Below are positions 6,137 through 10,868 of a stretch of 10,868 nt of DNA, piece by piece (position 1 is the first letter of the stretch; each line of letters opens with the position of its first letter). A program made the translations under genes and the position numbers. The notes below the pieces were generated by a model. It was not told the DNA's origin. It worked only from the letters and a program-made list of their open reading frames with translations, and made no database searches. This DNA is from an uncultured Clostridia bacterium (lineage in GTDB: Bacteria > Bacillota > Clostridia > Christensenellales > Borkfalkiaceae): positions 1-10,868 of the forward strand of contig CANREU010000040.1 of the NCBI GenBank assembly GCA_947629725.1, given 5' to 3'.

Positions 6137-8233
6137 TTATTCCATCTTTTCGAGGAGCTTGAAATCGATCCCCTTCTCGCCGATCTTGATGATCTTCACT
6201 TTCACGAGGTCGCCGATCGAGAGCACGTCTTCCACCTTCTCCACGCGCTTATCGGAGAGCTTGGAGATGTGGATCATGCCGTCCTTGCCGGGAGCGAATT
6301 CGACGAACGCGCCCATCGTGGAGAGGATGCGGACGACCCGCCCGATGAACATGTCCCCCACCTCGGGGTCGCGCACGATGCTCTCGACGATCGCCTTCGC
6401 GCGGAGGGCCGCCTCGCTGTCGCCGTAGGAGGCGATGCAGACGGTTCCGTCTTCCTCGATGTCGATCTTGGTGCCCGTCTCCGCGATGATGGAGTTGATG
6501 ACCTTGCCCTGTTTTCCGACCACATCCCCGATTTTTTCGGGATCGATCTTGAAGAAGATGATGCGGGGCGCATACTTGGAAAGGTCGGGCGCGACTTCGG
6601 GTACGCACTCGAGCATCTTGGAGAGGATATACTGCCTGCCCTCGTTCGCCTGCTCGATCGCGGTGTGCATGATCTCCTCGGAGATCCCCTTGATCTTGAT
6701 GTCCATCTGGATGGCGGTGATCCCCTTCATGGTCCCCGCGACCTTGAAGTCCATGTCGCCGAGGAAGTCCTCAAGGCCCTGAATATCGGTCATCACGCGG
6801 AACTCGCCCGTCTCTTGGTTCTTGATGAGCCCCATCGCGACGCCCGCCACGGGAGCTTTGATAGGCACGCCCGCGTCCATGAGCGCCATCGTGCTGCCAC
6901 AGACGGACGCCATCGACGAAGAGCCGTTGGAGGAGAGGATGTCGTTGACGACACGGATGGCATACGGGAACTCCTCAACGGACGGGATGACGGGCTCCAG
7001 AGCGCGCTCTGCAAGGGCGCCGTGCCCGATCTCGCGGCGGCCGGGGGAGCGGAGCGCTTTCGCCTCGCCCGTGCAGTAGCCGGGGAAGTTGTATTGGTGC
7101 ATGTAGCGCTTGCTCGTCTCGTCGTCGAGCCCCTCGAGCTTCTGCGCCGCCGCCATCATGTCGAGCGTGCAGGTCGTGAGGGTCTGCGTCTGGCCGCGGG
7201 TGAACACCGCCGAACCGTGCGCGCGGGGAAGAACGCCGCGTTCGCACCAGATGGGACGGATGTCTTTGAGCCCTCTGCCGTCGGGACGGATGCCCTTGTC
7301 GAAGATCTTCGCGCGCACCTTCTCCTTCGTGAGGTAGTAGATGGAGTCGTTGATCTCGCGGGTGTTTTCGGGATAGATGTCCTTGAAGTGTTCGAGCACT
7401 TCGGCGCTCACCTTATCCTGCCGCGCCTGTCTCTCCTGACGGTCGAAGGTGTCGAGCGCCCAGTCGAGCTTCTCGCCCGCATAGGCGCGCACCGCACCGT
7501 CGAGCTCCTCGGGAATGTGATAGAGCTCGATTTCCTTCTTGGGCTTGCCGACGGCGGGGACGATGACGTCCTCGATGTATTTGCAGATCTTCTCGATCTC
7601 GGCTTGTCCGAACATGATAGCGCCGACCATCTCGTCGTTCGTGACCTCGTTCGCGCCCGCCTCGATCATGAGGATGGCGTCCTTCGTGCCCGCAAGGTTG
7701 AGGTGGATGGTGCTCTTTTCACGCTGCTCCGCGTCGGGGTTGATGACGTACTGCCCGTCCACGAGGCCCACCACGACCGAGCCCGTGGGCCCCGCCCACG
7801 GAATGTCGGAAATGGAGAGGGCGACGGAAGAGCCGATCATGGCGAGGGGCTCGGGGGAGACGTCGGGCTCGACGGAGAGCGCCGTTGCCACGACGACCAC
7901 GTCGTTGAAGAGTCCCTTTGGGAAGAGGGGACGCAAGGGACGGTCGATGAGGCGCGCCGTGAGGATCGCCTTGTCGGACGCTCTCCCCTCTCTGCGCTTG
8001 AAGCCGCCGGGGATCTTGCCGACCGCGTACATCTTTTCCTCGTAATCCACCATAAGGGGGAAGAAATCGATGCCCTCGCGGGGGGTGGGCGACATGCACA
8101 CGTTCACCATGACCGCCGTCTCGCCGCAGCGGACGACGCAGTGACCGTTGGTCTGCTCGGCGTACTTGCCCGTCTCGATAACGACCTCTTTTCCGCCGAC
8201 TGTGAACTTGAATTCTTTGTAGTTGAGTGTCAT
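6137..8233 (-). CDS. pnp: Polyribonucleotide nucleotidyltransferase (PNPase)
   Basis: PNPase degrades RNA from the 3' end by phosphorolysis and can add 3' tails in reverse; it works in the bacterial degradosome. The 698-residue protein has the full domain order: RNase PH-like domain 1 (about 5-140), a helical linker (about 145-300), RNase PH-like domain 2 (about 310-530), a KH domain with GxxG at 573-576 (GKQG), and an S1 domain (about 624-693). The catalytic residues matching E. coli D486, D492 and K494 are D489, D495 and K497 in DFLGDMDFK. The ATG at 8233 is chosen because AAAGGAGA lies a few bases upstream and MTLNYKEFKFTVGGKE matches the family start. The frame is open for 76 more codons upstream, but that part runs into repeat copy 2 and is not PNPase-like. 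The gene lies downstream of rpsO, as in many bacteria. A terminator and a repeat separate them, and I could not find a strong promoter in the gap. Confidence 0.98.
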   Translation of the reverse strand: MTLNYKEFKFTVGGKEVVIETGKYAEQTNGHCVVRCGETAVMVNVCMSPTPREGIDFFPLMVDYEEKMYAVGKIPGGFKRREGRASDKAILTARLIDRPLRPLFPKGLFNDVVVVATALSVEPDVSPEPLAMIGSSVALSISDIPWAGPTGSVVVGLVDGQYVINPDAEQREKSTIHLNLAGTKDAILMIEAGANEVTNDEMVGAIMFGQAEIEKICKYIEDVIVPAVGKPKKEIELYHIPEELDGAVRAYAGEKLDWALDTFDRQERQARQDKVSAEVLEHFKDIYPENTREINDSIYYLTKEKVRAKIFDKGIRPDGRGLKDIRPIWCERGVLPRAHGSAVFTRGQTQTLTTCTLDMMAAAQKLEGLDDETSKRYMHQYNFPGYCTGEAKALRSPGRREIGHGALAERALEPVIPSVEEFPYAIRVVNDILSSNGSSSMASVCGSTMALMDAGVPIKAPVAGVAMGLIKNQETGEFRVMTDIQGLEDFLGDMDFKVAGTMKGITAIQMDIKIKGISEEIMHTAIEQANEGRQYILSKMLECVPEVAPDLSKYAPRIIFFKIDPEKIGDVVGKQGKVINSIIAETGTKIDIEEDGTVCIASYGDSEAALRAKAIVESIVRDPEVGDMFIGRVVRILSTMGAFVEFAPGKDGMIHISKLSDKRVEKVEDVLSIGDLVKVKIIKIGEKGIDFKLLEKME

Positions 8234-8328
8234 TTTTTTCTCCTTTCTGCTCCTTATTCTTTTGCCCATAACCCCGTGGCTACGGGCGATTTTCCGATTT
8301 GTTGTTTGTTGATGTCCGCGCCCTTTGC

Positions 8329-8493
8329 TAAAACTACTGCGCGGAGCAGGGTTTCCCTGCGGCAGCGCACCCCATTTGCGCGACCCTTCGCGCTTACTGT
8401 CCGTGCAAGCGAATGAGGGCAGCCAAACAGGTTTCCCGCAAGAGAAACTTTCCTCGCACAAAAGATTTTTCGCAGAAAAAGATTTTGTGCGAA
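8329..8493. repeat. Structured dispersed element, copy 2 (between rpsO and pnp)
   Basis: This is the second copy of the element at 5926-6087. The first 70 bases (ACTGCGCGGAGCAGGGTT, CCCTGCGGCAGCGCACCC, then TTTGCGCGACCCTTCGCG) are almost identical. The last part keeps a 17-bp stem around the same CGCAG loop (8454-8492) but with different arm sequence (TCGCACAAAAGATTTTT) and two mismatches. It lies directly beyond the rpsO terminator, just as copy 1 lies beyond that of pnp. The rest of the rpsO-pnp gap (8234-8328) holds the pnp ribosome-binding site and a small CCCGT/ACGGG palindrome near 8274-8287; no gene is seen. Confidence 0.8.
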
Positions 8494-8502
8494 ACGCGAA
8501 AC

Positions 8503-8534
8503 AAGGAAAAAGGGCGGCAAAAAACCCGCCCTTT
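8503..8534 (-). terminator. Intrinsic terminator of rpsO
   Basis: AAAGGGCGG and CCGCCCTTT (8509-8534) form a 9-bp stem with an 8-base loop, starting eight bases after the rpsO stop. On the minus strand the stem runs into TTCCTTG, so with the T residues at the stem end it has a modest U-rich tail. Termination may be partial, allowing some read-through into pnp. Confidence 0.75.
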
Positions 8535-8542
8535 CCCGTTCG

Positions 8543-8797
8543 TTACTTGCGGAGACCGAGCGCTTCTTTGATGGCTCTGTAGCGTTCGATGTCCTTCGCT
8601 TTGAGATAGTCCATGAGCCCCTGTCTGCGGCCGACCATCTTCAGCAGCCCTCTGCGGGAGTGATTGTCGTGCTTGTGCACTTTGAGGTGCTCGGTGAGGT
8701 GGTTGATGCGCTCGGTGAGGAGCGCGATCTGGACCTCGGGCGAGCCCGTGTCACCCTCGTGGGACGCGTATTTCGCGATGATTTCCTGCTTTTCCAT
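8543..8797 (-). CDS. rpsO: 30S ribosomal protein S15
   Basis: S15 binds 16S rRNA early in assembly of the small-subunit platform. The 84-residue protein has the family core HEGDTGSPEVQ (residues 13-23), INHLTEHLK and the rRNA-binding signature HKHDNHSRRGLLKMVGRR, and ends in ALGLRK. It is four or five residues shorter at the N-terminus than the usual 88-89, because it starts MEKQEIIAKY. The ATG at 8797 has GGAGG ten bases upstream and no better start exists. Transcription is from the strong promoter at 8879-8907 and ends at the hairpin at 8509-8534. The order rpsO then pnp is widely conserved. Confidence 0.98.
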   Translation of the reverse strand: MEKQEIIAKYASHEGDTGSPEVQIALLTERINHLTEHLKVHKHDNHSRRGLLKMVGRRQGLMDYLKAKDIERYRAIKEALGLRK

Positions 8798-8872
8798 TTG
8801 CGTTTATCCTCCTATGGAAGTAGTCACGTCGCGCCAAGAAATGCGTGGAGAGCGCAATTCCTCGCGTGCGTC
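8798..8872 (-). promoter_or_regulatory. rpsO leader with Shine-Dalgarno in a hairpin (possible S15 autoregulation)
   Basis: The predicted leader is about 75 nt. The ribosome-binding GGAGG (8808-8812) can pair with CTTCC (8816-8820) across an AUA loop, which would hide it. Palindromic G/C blocks lie further upstream. Several bacteria, including E. coli and Geobacillus, control rpsO by S15 binding to its own leader. I could not match this leader to one of the described S15-binding structures, so the regulatory role is inference. Confidence 0.4.
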
Positions 8873-8878
8873 GGGATA

Positions 8879-8907
8879 AGAATACCATATTTTAGGGACA
8901 ATGTCAA
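8879..8907 (-). promoter_or_regulatory. Sigma-A promoter of rpsO
   Basis: On the minus strand a perfect TTGACA (8902-8907) is separated by 17 bases from TATTCT (8879-8884). A TG dinucleotide one base before the -10 makes it an extended -10 promoter. The strength fits a ribosomal protein gene. Transcription should start near 8872. Confidence 0.88.
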
Positions 8908-9014
8908 AGGATTTTGCCCTCCCCTGCCCCTTTTCGGGAAAAATATTTTTACAGAGACCGTCCGCCCAAGTATCAGGGGGCAAAAAAGGGGGATTCCGCT
9001 GCGCCCTTATCTCG

Positions 9015-9069
9015 GCTCCCCCTCTTGGGGGAGCTGTCGCAGCTGCCCTTGCCGTGACGGAGGGGGTTC
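9015..9069. repeat. Palindromic clostridial-type intergenic repeat
   Basis: GCTCCCCC-TCTT-GGGGGAGC (9015-9034) forms an 8-bp stem. It overlaps AGCTG-TCG-CAGCT (9032-9044), and the unit ends in TGACGGAGGGGGTTCC. The layout (stem, AGCTGTC, second small stem, GACGGAGGG) resembles short intergenic repeats I know from Clostridia. The whole 8908-9235 stretch has no gene and consists of this and the two neighbouring repeats. Confidence 0.65.
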
Positions 9070-9084
9070 CGATGTAACTGCAAA

Positions 9085-9115
9085 CCCCTACCCCTCCCCC
9101 TCACGTAGGGGGGAG
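9085..9115. repeat. Palindromic C-rich/G-rich dispersed repeat
   Basis: CCTCCCCCT and AGGGGGGAGG pair across CACGT with one extra G. The lead-in CCCCTACCCCTCCCCCT is the same as at 5671-5687, so this belongs to the same palindrome family. Confidence 0.7.
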
Positions 9116-9150
9116 GCAAGGCTTGGCCGAAAACCGCCCTCTCGTCTTCG

Positions 9151-9199
9151 TCATTCCGACGCCGCGCCTTGCGCGGCGGAGTGAATCTCGCTCTTTCGT
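9151..9199. repeat. Dispersed repeat beginning TCATTCCGA, second copy
   Basis: TCATTCCGA, a GCCGCGCCTTGCGCGGC palindrome, GGAGTGAATCT and CTCTTTCG parallel the unit at 5765-5812. Both copies lie near a member of the C-rich palindrome family. Confidence 0.6.
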
Positions 9200-9235
9200 G
9201 TTTGCAGATATGAAGGGGCAAGATTCGGACGAGAG

Positions 9236-9258
9236 CAAAAAAGAGAGCCGCGGCTCTC
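9236..9258 (-). terminator. Intrinsic terminator of hemZ
   Basis: The perfect palindrome GAGAGCCGCGGCTCTC (9243-9258) lies three bases after the hemZ stop. On the minus strand it is followed by six T residues (9237-9242). Together with the adjacent stop codon this marks the end of the hydrolase-hemZ transcription unit. Confidence 0.9.
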
Positions 9259-9261
9259 CTT

Positions 9262-10632
9262 TCAATTTCCGAATAATTTGTTCTTCTCTGCGATGATCGT
9301 TTCCGTCTTCGCAAGATAGGTGGGGATGTCCTTCGGACTGCCGTAGCGCTCGATCCGCCCCTCCGTCAAAAAGAGTTTCTTGGAGATCGCGTTCGCGCCC
9401 ACGGCGAGGTTGTCGCACGTCTCCTCCATCACGTCCACATTGTAGACGCACGCCTTCCCCTTCTTGGTCCATCCCACGTTCTCGTGCGCGCCCGCCATGT
9501 ATTTCTGGCGGTACAGGTAGTAGGGCTCGTAGCCCGCCGCGGTGAGTTTTTCGCGGGAGTACGCGATCATCTCCGCGAGGAGGCCGTCGGAAAGGCGAGC
9601 CGTCTCCTCCTTGAGTTTTGCCCCCTTTTTGAGGCACAGGGTGTGTACGGTGATGTTCGCGGGCGAGAGGCGGATCGCCTCGTCCACGCTCTTTTGAAAC
9701 TCCTCGAGGCTCTCCCCCGTAAGGCCCGCGATGAGGTCGCAATTGATGTCGAAGGGATAGGGCTCCGCCATCTCGAAGGCGCGGTATAAGTCCTCCGCGG
9801 TGTGCTTTCTTCCGATCGCCGCAAGCGTTTTATCGGAGAAGCTCTGGGCGTTGATACAGACCCGCGTGACCCCGAAATCGCGACACAGGTCGAGTTTTTC
9901 GGTCGTAAAGGTATCGGGCCGCCCCGCCTCCACGGTGTATTCGCAGCCGTTTTCGCGGAGGGGCGCGACCGCCTCCAGCACCCGCCCGAGCTCCTCTTCC
10001 CCGAGCGCGAAGGGGGTGCCGCCGCCGATATACACGGAGCGCAAATTTCCGATGAGGGGCTTCGCCGCCTCAAGCTCCCTTTCGAGGGCCTCGAGGTAGG
10101 CGGGGACATACTTTTTCGTCGCCGCGATGGGCGCGGTGATAAAGGAGCAGTAGGCGCACTTGGTCGGGCAGAAGGGAAGGGAGACGAAGAGGTCGCAATT
10201 GCCCTCCCTCCTTTCGTAAAGTCCCCTCTGCGCTTCGATGACCCGCTTTACGAGCGCGGTGTTCTCCTCGGAGACGCCGAGGGTGCGGAAGAGCTCCCCG
10301 AATTCCCCCGTCTTTCCGATCGCCTGATAGGCGAGCCGCGTGGGACGGATGCCCGTAAGCGAACCCCAGGGCAGCGTTTTGTGGAAAATTTCGGAGAGGA
10401 GCTTGTAAAGGGAGAGCTTGGCGTAGCGCTTTATGAGGCTCTTCTGCTCGACGGGATCCCGCGCGACGTCGAAGTCGCGGTAGCCGTATTCATATACGCC
10501 GAGGCGGAACCTGTTTTCGTAGCAGGCCCCCGTGACGTCGGTATCGTGTTCGATCTCAAGCGTCTCCGCCCCCTCGAAGAGGCGGACGACGTCCATGAGC
10601 TCGGGCTCGAGCCATTTGCAGGAGGAGGTCAT
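9262..10632 (-). CDS. hemZ: HemZ-type radical SAM protein (coproporphyrinogen dehydrogenase-like)
   Basis: This 456-residue protein belongs to the HemN/HemZ branch of radical SAM enzymes. The iron-sulfur cluster motif is C155-x3-C159-x2-C162 in PFCPTKCAYCSF. The SAM-binding GGGTP is at 203-207 and an EAGRPDT motif at 235-241. NAQSFSDKTL follows at 261-270, and a HemZ-like C-terminal segment (ENVGWTKKGKACVYNVDVMEE) lies near 385-405. About 150 residues precede the radical SAM core, as in HemZ. B. subtilis HemZ has been reported as an oxygen-independent coproporphyrinogen III oxidase, but many clostridial relatives occur without a heme pathway, so the true substrate here is uncertain. The ATG at 10632 overlaps the TGA of the upstream hydrolase gene (ATGA), and AAAGGAGA inside that gene serves as ribosome-binding site. 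A hydrolase followed by hemZ is a common clostridial order; the hisS and aspS genes that often follow are absent. Confidence 0.9.
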   Translation of the reverse strand: MTSSCKWLEPELMDVVRLFEGAETLEIEHDTDVTGACYENRFRLGVYEYGYRDFDVARDPVEQKSLIKRYAKLSLYKLLSEIFHKTLPWGSLTGIRPTRLAYQAIGKTGEFGELFRTLGVSEENTALVKRVIEAQRGLYERREGNCDLFVSLPFCPTKCAYCSFITAPIAATKKYVPAYLEALERELEAAKPLIGNLRSVYIGGGTPFALGEEELGRVLEAVAPLRENGCEYTVEAGRPDTFTTEKLDLCRDFGVTRVCINAQSFSDKTLAAIGRKHTAEDLYRAFEMAEPYPFDINCDLIAGLTGESLEEFQKSVDEAIRLSPANITVHTLCLKKGAKLKEETARLSDGLLAEMIAYSREKLTAAGYEPYYLYRQKYMAGAHENVGWTKKGKACVYNVDVMEETCDNLAVGANAISKKLFLTEGRIERYGSPKDIPTYLAKTETIIAEKNKLFGN

Positions 10633-10868
10633 CTTCTCTCCTTTGCGAGCGCGGTGTCCTCGCCGTGCCCCGCGTAGACTGGATAGTCCCCCTCGAGGGC
10701 GAAGAGGCGGGCAAGGCTCCGCTCCATCGCCGCCGCACTGCCCGTGGGAAGGTCGGTCCTGCCGCAGTCCCCCGCAAAGAGGGTATCCCCCGTGAAGAGG
10801 GCGCCGCCCGCGCGGAAACAGCAGCTCCCGCGGTGTGCCCGGGGGTCGCCAAAACTTCGATCTTCATG
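10629..10868 (-). pseudogene. MBL-fold hydrolase, C-terminal part, apparent frameshift, cut by window
   Basis: The 3' part of a metallo-beta-lactamase-fold (glyoxalase II-like) hydrolase gene. The first visible codons give KIEVLATPGHTAG, including the metal-binding His of TPGHT. After a GGG at 10827-10829 the homology continues in another frame: SCCFRAGGALFTGDTLFAGDCGRTDLP, with the metal-ligand Asp of TGDTLF, and then VYAGHG with the last metal-ligand His, ending ALAKERR. Adding one G at the run would restore a single frame, so this is a one-base deletion in the gene or a sequence error in a homopolymer. The second half shows no decay, which favours a sequence error or a very recent mutation. 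The TGA overlaps the hemZ start. The ATG at 10867 is internal to the family alignment, so the true start and the HxHxDH motif lie outside the window. The substrate cannot be told from this fragment. Confidence 0.8.

Noticed and set aside
6269..8416. A 715-codon plus-strand open frame opposite pnp
   Set aside because: It mirrors the PNPase reading frame and has no recognisable domain; the minus strand encodes complete PNPase with catalytic residues.
8234..8461. An N-terminal extension of pnp by 76 codons
   Set aside because: The extension translates repeat copy 2 and lacks PNPase similarity, while the ATG at 8233 has a good ribosome-binding site and fits the family start.
8254..8520. Small proteins predicted across the repeats (also 5836-6123 and 5727-5966)
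   Set aside because: They cover dispersed repeats, resemble each other only because the repeats do, and lack supported starts.
10556..10867. A separate 103-codon minus-strand protein starting at 10867
   Set aside because: After the first 13 or so residues this frame is the wrong frame of the MBL hydrolase and runs into hemZ; it is an artefact of the frameshift.

Overview
The window reads as a piece of chromosome from a GC-rich member of the Bacillota, most likely class Clostridia. The evidence is the plsX-rnc-smc order, a B. subtilis EndoA-type MazF, rpsO next to pnp, and a metallo-hydrolase gene overlapping hemZ. The high GC content, the long spurious antisense ORFs and the repeat-filled intergenic spaces would suit an uncultured, possibly gut-associated clostridial lineage, but the sequence alone does not fix the genus. 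Every gene except mazF lies on the minus strand, so the layout below is best read from high to low coordinates.

Right end (9236-10868): the 3' part of a metallo-beta-lactamase-fold hydrolase gene, cut by the window edge and carrying an apparent -1 frameshift, overlaps hemZ (radical SAM) by the ATGA arrangement. The pair ends at a clear intrinsic terminator. Middle (6088-8907): rpsO has a near-consensus sigma-A promoter, a leader of about 75 nt with its Shine-Dalgarno in a small hairpin, and its own terminator. pnp follows about 310 bases later with its own terminator. Between and beside these genes lie dispersed palindromic repeats, including a structured element of about 165 bp present in two direct copies, one just beyond the rpsO terminator and one just beyond the pnp terminator.

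Left (1-5411): mazF (plus) and the plsX-rnc-smc operon (minus) diverge from a 223-bp intergenic region. It holds a strong extended -10 promoter for plsX and a minus-strand hairpin with a U-tract that is also the likely mazF leader hairpin. The three minus-strand genes overlap and are probably translationally coupled. smc is cut by the window edge at residue 1056, just before its C-terminal ATPase half.

The genes are housekeeping: phospholipid precursor synthesis (PlsX), RNA processing and decay (RNase III, PNPase, MazF), translation (S15), chromosome condensation (SMC) and a radical SAM enzyme. I see no phage, CRISPR, defence island or obvious new multi-gene system. The points worth a second look are the structured repeat beside pnp, a tandem repeat downstream of mazF, the frameshifted hydrolase, an Asn at a metal-ligand position of RNase III, a MazF without an adjacent antitoxin, and a possible S15 leader.
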